This document shows positions 8,946 to 16,783 of a stretch of 56,927 bases of DNA, piece after piece; positions within the stretch are counted from its first letter, which is position 1; each line of letters begins with the position of its first letter. Where the stretch lies: positions 37,318 to 94,244 of the forward strand of contig JAHFKW010000004.1 in NCBI GenBank assembly GCA_023245145.1, written 5' to 3'. The position numbers and the translations under genes were made by a program. The notes beneath the pieces were generated by a model, which saw only the letters and a list, made by a program, of their open reading frames with translations, did not search any database and was not told the DNA's origin. Origin of the DNA: Candidatus Staskawiczbacteria bacterium. Lineage in GTDB: Bacteria > Patescibacteriota > Minisyncoccia > Minisyncoccales > Staskawiczbacteraceae.

Positions 8946-8983
8946 GGTATGATAGTTTACAAAGCTTCGTTTTTTACACTACC
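8946..8983. repeat. Composite 38-bp dyad site, left copy
   Basis: GGTA and TACC ends are equidistant (18.5 bp) from the centre of AAGCTT at 8962-8967. The left arm reads GGTATGATA and the right arm ACACTACC. Additional right-arm words follow inside the element at 8987-8994 (AACACTACC-like) and 9006-9013 (AACACTAT), resembling arm-type binding sites. Confidence 0.7.
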
Positions 8984-9009
8984 GTAACACTACCAATAAA
9001 TTAGCAACA

Positions 9010-9534
9010 CTATGTGAGTTTTTCGATTAAAAAGATTTTTACGTATCCGTCTAGATTGTGTATTTGCAAAAGATCTTCGGTTTGACGAAAAACATCGTAA
9101 GGCGTAACCCAAGCGCTCTGCTGAAACAATTCATAGCCCATGTTTTTTAAAACGCTTCTCAAAAGTCCGCGGGCCTTGGGGTGCTTTTGTGGAATATCAA
9201 AAATCACCATAATCCATTTTCTATCTTTTCGTCTTGGCCTTTCTTCAGACGTCCATTTTGAAACCAGTGCCTTGGAAATACCCTTTTTCGTCAATAGTAT
9301 TGCCTGTTTGCCCTCTAAGTTTTTTACCTTAATATAGTTGTTCTGTTTGAGATAATATACGAGCTGACTAAACTTTCGCTTATTTTTATCTCTGCGGTAC
9401 TTTTGAAAAACCGGGTGCTCGTTTCCCGTCAACATATAAATTCGATGATATCTATCAGCCAGCAACATATCGGCCACCTCTCCTGTCATGCAGAGAATAT
9501 CAAGTAGAAATTGATCGGTAATAGGTAATTTCAT
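9010..9534 (-). CDS. Cas2/PaaX-like protein (winged helix plus Cas2-like ferredoxin fold)
   Basis: 174 aa. The N-terminal half (about 1-95) is basic and helix-rich, like the winged-helix DNA-binding domain of PaaX regulators; the C-terminal half (about 105-174) has WIMVIFDIP, ARGLLRSVLKNMGYELFQQSAWV and YVKIFLI, the beta-alpha-beta pattern of the Cas2-like domain with the conserved Asp after the first strand. No cas1, other cas gene or CRISPR array is present. It sits between two 38-bp dyads, one at its own promoter. It could be an autoregulator, a nuclease, or part of the mobility of its own unit. The fold assignment is fairly safe; the function is unknown. Confidence 0.8.
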   Translation of the reverse strand: MKLPITDQFLLDILCMTGEVADMLLADRYHRIYMLTGNEHPVFQKYRRDKNKRKFSQLVYYLKQNNYIKVKNLEGKQAILLTKKGISKALVSKWTSEERPRRKDRKWIMVIFDIPQKHPKARGLLRSVLKNMGYELFQQSAWVTPYDVFRQTEDLLQIHNLDGYVKIFLIEKLT

Positions 9535-9543
9535 AAATAATAT

Positions 9544-9581
9544 GGTAGTGTCTTTTACAAAGCTTCGTTTTTTATCATACC
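9544..9581. repeat. Composite 38-bp dyad site, right copy, overlapping the Cas2-like gene's promoter region
   Basis: GGTAGTGT on the left and TATCATACC on the right, around the same core as 8946-8983 and in the same orientation. On the minus strand TATGAT (within this site) can serve as a -10 with TTGTTT 17 nt upstream, placing the dyad across the start region of the 9010-9534 gene, so it could also be an operator. Confidence 0.65.
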
Positions 9582-9603
9582 ATAATGATAAATTGCAAAC
9601 AAC

Positions 9604-9634
9604 AAAAAATCCGCCCTTTAGCGGATTCTTTTTT
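9604..9634. terminator. Bidirectional terminator after the second mreB
   Basis: AATCCGC (9608-9614) and GCGGATT (9621-9627) form a 7-bp stem flanked by A-run and T-run, so it can terminate both murA-mreB transcription on the minus strand and any plus-strand readthrough. Confidence 0.8.
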
Positions 9635-10642
9635 TTATTTCTTGCTCATCACCACCTTCTTATACTCCTCCAAATGTTCCAGCACCGTTCCTGTCCCCTT
9701 GATAACGCAAAACAGAGGCTCTTCGGCAATAAAACACGGTACGCCGGTTTGCTGGGCCACCAGTTCGTTAATTTTTGGTAAAAGCGCTCCCCCACCCGCC
9801 ATAATAATTCCTTTATTCATAATATCGGCTGACAATTCCGGCGGAGTTTCAGCCAATACCTGTTTGGCTGATTGAATAATTTCAGACAGAGTATCGGAAA
9901 TGGCTTCACAGACTTCATTGTTGGAAATTTTAATGTTTCGTGGCAAGCCTAAAATCAAATCTCGACCCTGAATTTCCATAAACTTTAATTCTTTTTGCGG
10001 CAGTGCTGTGCCCACTTTTATTTTAATTTCTTCGGCTGACTGCGTACCAATCGCCAAATTGTATTTTTTCTTGATATATTCGGCAATCGCCGCATCAATT
10101 TTGTCTCCCGCCACGCGAGCCGAATGAGCCGTTACAATTCCACCCAAAGAAATCACGGCCACTTCGGATGTGCCACCACCAATGTTAATAATCATATGAC
10201 CTGAAGAAGAATTAATGGGAATTCCGGCCCCAATGGCGGCCAAAATCGGCTCTTTAGCAACGTAGGCTTCACGAGCCCCTGCGGAAAGCGCCGCTTCAAT
10301 TACAGCTCGTTTTTCGGTGCTGGAAATACCGGCCGGTACCGAAATAACCAATTCGGGCTTAAAGATTCGCCAATGTTTGGTGGATTTGGAAATAAAATGA
10401 CGCATCATGGCTTGGGTAACTTTGTAATCAGCAATCACGCCGTCTTTTAACGGGCGATAGACTTTAATGTCAGCCGGAGTTCTGCCAATCATTTCTTTGG
10501 CGGCTTGGCCCACTGCCAAAATACGTTTGTCAGACAAAGAAACAGCCACCACTGATGGCTCACTTAATACAACTCCCTTTCCCCGAACATACACCAAAGA
10601 GTTACACGTTCCAAGATCAATCGCTATTTTATTGTTGAACAT
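9635..10642 (-). CDS. mreB: Second MreB/Mbl-family actin-like protein
   Basis: 335 aa with IAIDLGTCNSLVYVRG (phosphate 1), MIINIGGGTSEVAVISLGG (phosphate 2) and IIMAGGGALLPKI (adenosine). It is clearly MreB family but diverged from the copy at 3846-4910. It lacks that copy's N-terminal amphipathic extension and ends in a basic tail KKVVMSKK. It follows murA by 9 bp, so the pair couples peptidoglycan precursor synthesis with the cytoskeleton. mreC, mreD and rodA are not adjacent. Confidence 0.93.
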   Translation of the reverse strand: MFNNKIAIDLGTCNSLVYVRGKGVVLSEPSVVAVSLSDKRILAVGQAAKEMIGRTPADIKVYRPLKDGVIADYKVTQAMMRHFISKSTKHWRIFKPELVISVPAGISSTEKRAVIEAALSAGAREAYVAKEPILAAIGAGIPINSSSGHMIINIGGGTSEVAVISLGGIVTAHSARVAGDKIDAAIAEYIKKKYNLAIGTQSAEEIKIKVGTALPQKELKFMEIQGRDLILGLPRNIKISNNEVCEAISDTLSEIIQSAKQVLAETPPELSADIMNKGIIMAGGGALLPKINELVAQQTGVPCFIAEEPLFCVIKGTGTVLEHLEEYKKVVMSKK

Positions 10643-10651
10643 TTTTTATAA

Positions 10652-11911
10652 TTAAGAAGTTACGCGCTTTATGTCGGCGCCGATGGCCTGCAATCTCTCT
10701 TCTATTCTCTCATATCCGCGGTCAATATGGAAGATGTCATGAATAGTAGTTTTTCCATTAGCCATCAATCCCGCCACAATCAACACTGCTCCCGCCCGCA
10801 CATCCAAGGATTTTACCTCCACTCCATCCAATACTTTGGGTCCAAACACAAAGGCTCGGTGCGGATCCACAATTTCAATATCCCCACCCATTTTACGAAG
10901 CTCATGCGCCCAGCCCAACCGATTTTCATACAACGGATCATGAATTAAACTTTTTCCCTGCGCACGCGCCAAAAGTGGAATGATAATCGGCAACAAATCT
11001 GTGGGAAATCCGGGATGGGGCAACGCCTGGACTTTTAGAGGTTTTAAAAATGGAGAATAAAAAACCGTCACCGAATTTTCTCCCCGATCAAAATTCACGC
11101 CCATTTCTTCCAGTTTGTGTAAAAACATATCCAAATATTCAAAATTAATGTTTTTGACCACCACTTTTCCGGGGGTCAGCGCACCAATCACAATAAACGT
11201 GCCTGCTTCTAAATTATCGGGTTCCACAAAATGTTCACAACCATGCAATTTTTCCACGCCTTCAATAATAATAGTGTGACTGTCTTTCCAGTTTATTTGT
11301 GCGCCCATGGCCGTAAGCATTTTAGCCGTATCCTGCACAGATAGTTCCGCCGCGGCACCTTTAATTATCGTTTTACCTTTGGCCAGCACCGCCGCCATCA
11401 TCACCGCCTGCGTAGCCGTGGGCGAAAACTCTCCCAGCATAATGTCGTGACCCACCAATTCATCTCGCCAAATATGATACACTTCACCTTCACGCTCAAT
11501 ATGAGCGCCAATTTTTTTAAGCGCTTCCAGTTGCACCGTGATTGGTCGTAATCCAATCACATCTCCGCCCGGAGAAGAAATTTTAAAATCTTTTAATCGA
11601 GCCAACATACTGCCAAACAACGCCACCGACATTCGGGTTTTTGAGACTTTTTCCAAATTAATATTTTGAGCATTAATGATTTCTGCCTTCAATTTTAACC
11701 TTCTTTCGGCCAGCCATTCGGTTTTAACTCCCAAACTTTCCAGCACTTCAATAGTGGCCTTAATATCAGCAATTAACGGTAAATTATCAATAATCACTTC
11801 GTCCGTGGTCAACAAAACCGCCGCCAAACACGGCCCCGCGGCATTTTTAGAGCCACGTACCTCAATCTCTCCTCTTAATTCCTTATTGCCGTTGATGATA
11901 AACTTCTCCAT
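10652..11911 (-). CDS. murA: UDP-N-acetylglucosamine 1-carboxyvinyltransferase (MurA) with Asp at the catalytic Cys position
   Basis: First committed step of peptidoglycan synthesis: transfers enolpyruvate from PEP to UDP-GlcNAc. The start at ATG 11911 (MEKFIINGNKELRG) matches the family; the upstream GTG/ATG frame would add MLHVPCK. Lys22 in GSKNAAGP and the RP motif are present. The loop that normally reads GGCxIGxRP here reads PGGDVIGLRP, with Asp117 replacing the catalytic Cys. Cys-to-Asp forms are active in other bacteria and intrinsically insensitive to fosfomycin. Upstream is a CATGAAAC-type repeat, downstream the second mreB. Confidence 0.96.
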   Translation of the reverse strand: MEKFIINGNKELRGEIEVRGSKNAAGPCLAAVLLTTDEVIIDNLPLIADIKATIEVLESLGVKTEWLAERRLKLKAEIINAQNINLEKVSKTRMSVALFGSMLARLKDFKISSPGGDVIGLRPITVQLEALKKIGAHIEREGEVYHIWRDELVGHDIMLGEFSPTATQAVMMAAVLAKGKTIIKGAAAELSVQDTAKMLTAMGAQINWKDSHTIIIEGVEKLHGCEHFVEPDNLEAGTFIVIGALTPGKVVVKNINFEYLDMFLHKLEEMGVNFDRGENSVTVFYSPFLKPLKVQALPHPGFPTDLLPIIIPLLARAQGKSLIHDPLYENRLGWAHELRKMGGDIEIVDPHRAFVFGPKVLDGVEVKSLDVRAGAVLIVAGLMANGKTTIHDIFHIDRGYERIEERLQAIGADIKRVTS

Positions 11912-11915
11912 TTTG

Positions 11916-11990
11916 CATGGAACATGCAACATGAAACATGAAACAGGCGAATTATCGTTGCTTCATGCTTTATGCTTCATGTTTTATGAT
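11916..11990. repeat. CATGAAAC-type intergenic inverted-repeat element, copy 1
   Basis: Left arm is tandem AACATGAAACATGAAAC-like words, right arm GTTGCTTCATGCTTTATG plus CTTCATG, which pair into a long hairpin. Copies lie at 27181-27253 and 32036-32114. It occupies the murA upstream region. Confidence 0.8.
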
Positions 11991-12024
11991 ATCTATATTA
12001 TGCGATTTTATTTTCCATGTCAAT

Positions 12025-12053
12025 TTGACATTATAAACTAAAACTGGTAGTAT
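12025..12053 (+). promoter_or_regulatory. Sigma70-type promoter of the Nudix gene
   Basis: TTGACA (12025-12030), 17-nt spacer, TAGTAT (12048-12053), then a ~60-nt leader and AAGGAG (12106-12111) ahead of GTG 12118/ATG 12121. Confidence 0.65.
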
Positions 12054-12117
12054 ATCAAGTACCTAGCCGTGGGACTTTCCCCGGTGAGCAATACAGTTAT
12101 TTGACAAGGAGAATGCA

Positions 12118-12661
12118 GTGATGGCACGTCCAAAACGCACGATTAGTTTCACAGTCGGAGTCTTCGGGATTCCGGCCAGAATTGATGCGGAGGGTAACGT
12201 TCGCATCAAGGTTAACGTCCGCACCGACCAATCCAGACAACTAGATCTCGCCAAACTTGATTCCAGCTCAACCGTTTTGCTGGTTGATTGCCCAGGCGGA
12301 GCAATCGGCCATGAAGACGTGGCCATTGACGACGCCGCGCTCGCTCGGGAAATAGCGGAAGAAACCGGGGGGATGCACCATGACTTCCAAGGGCGAATTC
12401 CGCCCTCCGTTCGCTCTCCTTACCAAGGATGCTGAGCTTCCTGGCGATCTGGCTTTCTGGAAGCCGATCGTGCTCCACGGCGAACCCAAGCCCTCCGACG
12501 AAGCACTTGATCACCCCTGGGTTACCCGAGCCGAGCTGGAAGCAGGCACCACATACCGCGCCGTCTCCGGCTTAGGATTGGCTGGCCGCACAGGTAAAAT
12601 GATGGTCGCCGCTTTGGACTTCTACGATGCCAACAAGGATAAGCCTGAATTTTTCTCGTAA
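12118..12661 (+). pseudogene. Nudix hydrolase interrupted by a +1 frameshift at a G6 run
   Basis: The first frame (12118-12435) carries CPGGAIGHE and ALAREIAEETGG, a recognisable though slightly expanded Nudix box. The second frame (12380-12661) continues with the expected downstream part (GEFRPPFALLTKDAELPGDLAFW, ALDHPWVTRAELE). Removing one G from the six-G run at 12367-12372 joins the two into one protein of about 180 residues. It is therefore a sequencing indel, a real frameshift, or slippage-dependent expression. GTG or ATG 12121 may be the start. Codon use is more GC-rich than in its neighbours, and it has its own promoter and terminator. Confidence 0.75.
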
Positions 12662-12676
12662 AGTCAGACCCCCAAG

Positions 12677-12717
12677 GCCCACCCGGACTTACAACCGTGC
12701 GTGGGCTTCTTTTTTTC
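12677..12717 (+). terminator. Rho-independent terminator of the Nudix unit
   Basis: GCCCAC (12677-12682) pairs with GTGGGC (12701-12706), followed by TTCTTTTTTT. Confidence 0.85.
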
Positions 12718-12741
12718 CCATTTTATGATAATGTAAAGCCC

Positions 12742-13602
12742 ATGACCAAACGAACCCGACTCATTATTTTGTTAATCTGCGTGACACTGTTTTTGATAAT
12801 CGCACCCTATTTGGTGCTTTATTCACTTGGTTATCGGGTAGATTTTAGTAATCAAAAAATCGTAGCTACGGGTGGTATTTATATAAAAACAGAACCAACC
12901 GGCGTCAATATAACTATTGATCAAACTATAAAAGAAACTACGGGATATTTTTATAATTCGGTGTTTATACAAAATCTAACCCCAACCATTCACACGGTTG
13001 ATATTAAAAAAGAGGGATATGTTGATTATCAAAAGAGTTTAGTAGTTGAAGAAAAAGCAGTCACCAAGCTGGAAAACGTTATTTTATTTAAAAAAGATAT
13101 TGCATTTACGGCTCTTCTTGATGTACCGGCCAGCATCAAAGTAGCGCCCAAAGATGCGACGCTGTCATGGCTTAACCCAAAAGATTTAACAGAAACTTTT
13201 TACGTAAAAAAAAATAGCATCTATTCCACCAAATCCGTCTTGGCCTTGGTCAAAAATATTCCCGTGGGCATCTTGAGCCTGAGCCAACATATGGTCATTT
13301 CTCCCGACAGCCAACATATGGCTTATTACACCGATCATGACATTTTTCTCATCCGCGAAGACAAAAAAATTCACCTATATTATTCCTCCCAAAAAATTAC
13401 CAGCCTCTTTTGGATTAACAACGACTACCTGACTTTTTCTGATAATGAAAAGCTGATTATCTCTGAAATTGACGTACGGGGAAACATTAACAGCATCACT
13501 TTGTCTCAAACCACCGATGAAATGTTCTTCAATCAACAAGATAAAAAACTTTACCTAATAAAAAACGAAGCACTCCTAATTTCAGAGCGCCTCGTGCCAT
13601 AA
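12742..13602 (+). CDS. Membrane-anchored PEGA-domain protein
   Basis: The start at ATG 12742 (MTKRTRLIILL) is chosen over an upstream frame inside the preceding terminator. One transmembrane segment (about 6-30) is followed by an extracellular PEGA-like beta domain (IYIKTEPTGVNITID to HTVDIKKEGYVDYQKSL, about 45-105) and a region of roughly 175 residues with WD-like beta strands (HMVISPDSQHMAYYTDHDIFLI), perhaps a small propeller. It is probably a surface or periplasmic binding protein. It converges on rpsI with only 6 bp between the genes and no clear terminator. Confidence 0.7.
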   Translation: MTKRTRLIILLICVTLFLIIAPYLVLYSLGYRVDFSNQKIVATGGIYIKTEPTGVNITIDQTIKETTGYFYNSVFIQNLTPTIHTVDIKKEGYVDYQKSLVVEEKAVTKLENVILFKKDIAFTALLDVPASIKVAPKDATLSWLNPKDLTETFYVKKNSIYSTKSVLALVKNIPVGILSLSQHMVISPDSQHMAYYTDHDIFLIREDKKIHLYYSSQKITSLFWINNDYLTFSDNEKLIISEIDVRGNINSITLSQTTDEMFFNQQDKKLYLIKNEALLISERLVP

Positions 13603-13608
13603 TTTTGT

Positions 13609-14148
13609 TTACCTCTTCGCCCACTGCGGAGCTTTTCTGGCTCTCTTTAATCCAAACTTCTTTCTTTCTCGCATGCGTGGATCTCGAGTCAAGTATCCCA
13701 CTTTTCTTAGTCTCTTTTTAAAATTATTGTTGAAATCAACTAAGACTCTGGCGGTGCCGTGCCTGACCGCTTCTGCTTGCGCACTCCTGCCACCACCACT
13801 AACAATCACTGTCACTTTAAACTTATCTAATGCCTTCATTTTGCGCATAGAAGCTGTTACGGTTTGCTGGTCTTGAACCATGGTGAAATATTCCTGATAA
13901 GGTTTATTGTTAACCAAAAACTGCTTCTCTCCTCTGGTAAAAAGCCTCACCCGGGCCACAGCTGTTTTCCTTCTGCCAGTCGCTTCAAAATATTTATCCG
14001 GTTTGGCAGCCAATTCTTTTTCAATGGATATAGGAAGATCTCCGTCCATGTCATCGTCCATATCAATAGGCGTCGCCATTATTTTGGCAACCTTTATTTC
14101 TTCATCCCCAGCTGTAGCAACTACTTTTTTAATTTCTTTTTTTACCAT
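13609..14148 (-). CDS. rpsI: 30S ribosomal protein S9
   Basis: 179 aa, including a roughly 45-residue acidic N-terminal extension (MATPIDMDDDMDGDLP) not seen in typical S9 of about 130 aa. The body has the canonical FEATGRRKTAVARVRLF start, GGGRSAQAEAVRHGTARVL and the C-terminal tail GLKRARKAPQWAKR that reaches the P-site tRNA. Its ATG overlaps the rplM stop by one base. Confidence 0.97.
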   Translation of the reverse strand: MVKKEIKKVVATAGDEEIKVAKIMATPIDMDDDMDGDLPISIEKELAAKPDKYFEATGRRKTAVARVRLFTRGEKQFLVNNKPYQEYFTMVQDQQTVTASMRKMKALDKFKVTVIVSGGGRSAQAEAVRHGTARVLVDFNNNFKKRLRKVGYLTRDPRMRERKKFGLKRARKAPQWAKR

Positions 14149-14513
14149 TATTTATCAAATCTTAATCTTTTTATTTGTCTGGCTCTTAATTTATTTTTGG
14201 TCAGCATTCCCATCACCGCTTTCTTAAATACCTCCGAGTAACCTTTTTTCTGAATCAACTCCTTCATGGTAGCTTGCTTTAAACCACCAAGATACAACGT
14301 ATGATGGTAGTATATCTTATTTTTTAATTTATTACCTGTAAATTTTAATTTATCAACATTTTTAATGGTGACATAATCGCCGATGTCTTTGTAGGCTTCA
14401 AACCCCACTTTATTTTTGCCCCTTAGTAATACAACCACTTCGGCCGCTAGCCTACCTAATACTTTGTCAGTCGCATCAATAAAATGATTTTCCCGTTTTA
14501 TTATTTCTTCCAT
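14148..14513 (-). CDS. rplM: 50S ribosomal protein L13
   Basis: 121 aa, shorter than the usual ~142. Shows IDATDKVLGRLAAEVVVLLRGK, the typical L13 N-terminus, and YYHHTLYLGGLKQAT and AVMGMLTKNKLRARQIKRL near the end. Paired with rpsI as in nearly all bacteria. Confidence 0.96.
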   Translation of the reverse strand: MEEIIKRENHFIDATDKVLGRLAAEVVVLLRGKNKVGFEAYKDIGDYVTIKNVDKLKFTGNKLKNKIYYHHTLYLGGLKQATMKELIQKKGYSEVFKKAVMGMLTKNKLRARQIKRLRFDK

Positions 14514-14532
14514 AAACTTGATAACTTTATAA

Positions 14533-14883
14533 CTACTTAACTAGCTCTATTATCGCCATTCTGGCACCGTCTGATTTCCTTGGCCCCATTTTAATAATTC
14601 TGGTATACCCACCCTGACGAGCTACAAATATTGGTGCGATATCATTAACCAATTTTTTGACCGTAGGCGAAGACAATTCCATAGACAATATTCTCCTATT
14701 CGCCACTGAATTATCTTTGGCTCGAGTAATCATTTTTTCAGCAACCTTTCTTAGCTCTTTGGCCTTAGCTTCCGTCGTTTGGATTTTTTCATGCAAAAAG
14801 AGACTGGTGGCCAAGGTTCTTAATAATGCCACCCGCTGACTCTTTGGTCTAGATAAAATATTTCCTTTATTTCTTTTTCGCAT
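14533..14883 (-). CDS. rplQ: 50S ribosomal protein L17
   Basis: 116 aa with MRKRNKGNILSRPKSQRVALLRTLATSLFLHEKIQTT, the L17 signature, and GGYTRIIKMGPRKSDGARMAIIELV at the C-terminus. It overlaps the 3' end of rpoA by 17 nt. Confidence 0.97.
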   Translation of the reverse strand: MRKRNKGNILSRPKSQRVALLRTLATSLFLHEKIQTTEAKAKELRKVAEKMITRAKDNSVANRRILSMELSSPTVKKLVNDIAPIFVARQGGYTRIIKMGPRKSDGARMAIIELVK

Positions 14884-15646
14884 TTTTTTTAGTTGCTTTT
14901 TTAACTTCTTTAGCCACGCCAGAACTTTTAACTGTGGTGGTTTTTACTGTTTCATCTTCACCGGCTGATTTACCTTCAAAAATAATATTAAAATGTTTCA
15001 GGATAATATCTACGGCTTCATAAAAAGCTTCTTCGGGGCTGATAGTGCCATCGGTTTCTATTTCTAAAGACAGTTTATCAAAATCAGTTCTATCTCCGAC
15101 ACGCATATTTTCAACACTAAAATTCACATTCTTAATTGGAGTAAATATCGCATCCAACATAATGGCACCAATTTCTGGTTTTTTAATTTTGCGATGGTCT
15201 TTTGGTTCATAACCAACGCCTTTTTCTAATGTAATTTCAATTTCCAACTCTGTTTTCTTATCCGTAATCGTAGCAATGTGTTGCTTTGGGTTCGCCAGTT
15301 TGACTTGAGGAGAGAGCTTAAAATCATCTCCGGTAACTTCTGTTTCTCCCTTTACTGCTAGACTGACTTTTTGACTGACACCTTCGTATATTTTAAATCT
15401 TAGATTTTTAAGATTAAGCAATATTGCAATAACATCTTCCAAAACACCTGTTATGGTAGAAAATTCGTGGGCAGCACCTTTTATTTTTACTTCGGTTACA
15501 GCTACTCCCCCCAATGAGGACAGCAAGACTCTTCGTAAGGTATTACCAATCGTTACCCCATAACCGGGATACAAGCCATCCATTTCAAACACGGCCTTGT
15601 TTTTATCTTTTTTAGTAACCTTTGGCGCAAGTGGCAATGAAATCAT
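14867..15646 (-). CDS. rpoA: RNA polymerase alpha subunit lacking the C-terminal domain
   Basis: 259 aa. The N-terminal assembly domain is intact (GYGVTIGNTLRRVLLSSLGG, FSTITGVLEDVIAILLNLK, PEEAFYEAVDIILKHF). The flexible linker is then followed only by a short Lys/Thr-rich tail (KEVKKATKKNAKKK). The alpha-CTD, normally ~80 residues that bind UP elements and activators, is missing. The ORF ends naturally and overlaps rplQ, so this is not a sequence break. Alpha-CTD-dependent activation is therefore not expected in this organism. Confidence 0.97.
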   Translation of the reverse strand: MISLPLAPKVTKKDKNKAVFEMDGLYPGYGVTIGNTLRRVLLSSLGGVAVTEVKIKGAAHEFSTITGVLEDVIAILLNLKNLRFKIYEGVSQKVSLAVKGETEVTGDDFKLSPQVKLANPKQHIATITDKKTELEIEITLEKGVGYEPKDHRKIKKPEIGAIMLDAIFTPIKNVNFSVENMRVGDRTDFDKLSLEIETDGTISPEEAFYEAVDIILKHFNIIFEGKSAGEDETVKTTTVKSSGVAKEVKKATKKNAKKK

Positions 15647-15661
15647 AAGTTTTTATTTTAA

Positions 15662-16258
15662 TTATCGTGAATAAAACTCAAAAATTAATGAAATTTCGAC
15701 CGGTGGAGCAACCTCTGCCAAGCTTGGTTCACCCACCGCTTTAGCTTCAACTTTTTCCTTATTTAAATTAAGCCAGGTATGCGTCTCTCTTTTTTTTAAT
15801 TCAACAAGTAAATCTTTAAATATCGGTTTTTTCTTTTTAGTTTCTTTTAAAGTAATAATGTCTCCCTTTTTTACTTGGTAAGATGGAATATTCACCGGCT
15901 TTCCATTAACCAAAAAATAGGAATGATTAACCATTTGCCGGCTCATGGCGCGCGTTTTAGCTAACCCAAGTCTAAACACCACATTATCCAATCTCTTTTC
16001 TAAATATTTAATAAGTTCATCCGACACATTTTCAATTCGTCCCATTTTACCCAGTGCATTTAAAACATATTTTTTAAATTGTTTTTCACTCAAACCGTAG
16101 AGCCTTTTTAAAGTCTGCTTCTCCACCAAAGATTTTTTGTATTCTGAAACCGCGCCACTTCGCTTTTTTCTTTCACCGGGCGCACGCGAAGGCTCCTTAC
16201 TGGTAAAAGGATTAATTGGGCCCATGCCTTTAGATTGTGATTTTTTTTCTTCTGCCAT
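15662..16258 (-). CDS. rpsD: 30S ribosomal protein S4
   Basis: 198 aa, primary 16S rRNA binder. The S4 RNA-binding domain is clear (LEKRLDNVVFRLGLAKTRAMSRQMVNHSYFLVNGKPVNIPSYQVKKGDII). The N-terminus is atypical: it lacks the usual zinc-binding/RYxGP start and instead has a basic linker (GPINPFTSKEPSRAPGERKKR). Located between rpsK and rpoA as in the alpha operon. Confidence 0.96.
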   Translation of the reverse strand: MAEEKKSQSKGMGPINPFTSKEPSRAPGERKKRSGAVSEYKKSLVEKQTLKRLYGLSEKQFKKYVLNALGKMGRIENVSDELIKYLEKRLDNVVFRLGLAKTRAMSRQMVNHSYFLVNGKPVNIPSYQVKKGDIITLKETKKKKPIFKDLLVELKKRETHTWLNLNKEKVEAKAVGEPSLAEVAPPVEISLIFEFYSR

Positions 16259-16292
16259 TTTTTGAATATTTCAATATATAGATATATAAAAA

Positions 16293-16745
16293 TTAAACCC
16301 TTCTCACTTTTTTCGGCCTAACTCCATTATGTGGAATGGGCGTCATATCTTTAATGGAGACTACATTCAGGCCCTGATTCACTATAGTTCTAACGGCCGA
16401 TTCTCTGCCCGCACCTATACCCTTGATAAATACCTCCACCTTTTCTACTCCTAACTTTTTACAAGTATTTACAATGGCTTCCGCAACACGAGAAGCAGCA
16501 AAAGAAGTGGCTTTTTTGGCTCCCTTAAATCCCACCGCACCGGCTGATTTTGTAACCAGCACCCCACCCTTTGCATCGGTCAGCGTAATAATAGTGTTAT
16601 TATAAGAAGAAGAAACATAGACGCGAACCTCCGCCACTTTCAAGGAAGATTTGACCTTTACTTCCTTACCTAAAACCGCCTCAATCTTTTCTGATTCTTT
16701 AATCGCCTGCTCTTGATTTTCAGTTGTAACTTGTTTTTTTCCCAT
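16293..16745 (-). CDS. rpsK: 30S ribosomal protein S11
   Basis: 150 aa with a ~35-residue charged N-terminal extension before the S11 core (VYVSSSYNNTIITLTDAKGGVL, FKGAKKATSFAASRVAEA, GAGRESAVRTI, DMTPIPHNGVRPKKVRRV). It forms the platform of the 30S subunit with S6/S18. Confidence 0.96.
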   Translation of the reverse strand: MGKKQVTTENQEQAIKESEKIEAVLGKEVKVKSSLKVAEVRVYVSSSYNNTIITLTDAKGGVLVTKSAGAVGFKGAKKATSFAASRVAEAIVNTCKKLGVEKVEVFIKGIGAGRESAVRTIVNQGLNVVSIKDMTPIPHNGVRPKKVRRV

Positions 16746-16783
16746 ATCCTCGATATTTCAATATTTAAATATTTAAATCTTCT

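Larger units (their letters stand above)
8944..9583. mobile_element. Candidate minimal mobile element carrying one Cas2/PaaX-like gene
   Basis: The gene at 9010-9534 is bracketed by two direct 38-bp sites (8946-8983 and 9544-9581), 598 bp apart. They share the core TTACAAAGCTTCGTTTTTTA, and their half-sites are exchanged. The outer arms ATGGTATGATA (8944-8954) and TATCATACCAT (9573-9583) are perfect 11-bp inverted repeats; the inner arms ACACTACC (8976-8983) and GGTAGTGT (9544-9551) are perfect 8-bp inverted repeats. That is the geometry of attL/attR, or of terminal plus subterminal repeats. No recombinase other than the Cas2-like protein is encoded. Confidence 0.6.

Noticed and set aside
9010-9534. 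CRISPR-Cas locus
   Set aside because: The Cas2-like protein has a winged-helix fusion typical of PaaX-like proteins, and there is no cas1, effector or repeat-spacer array in the window.
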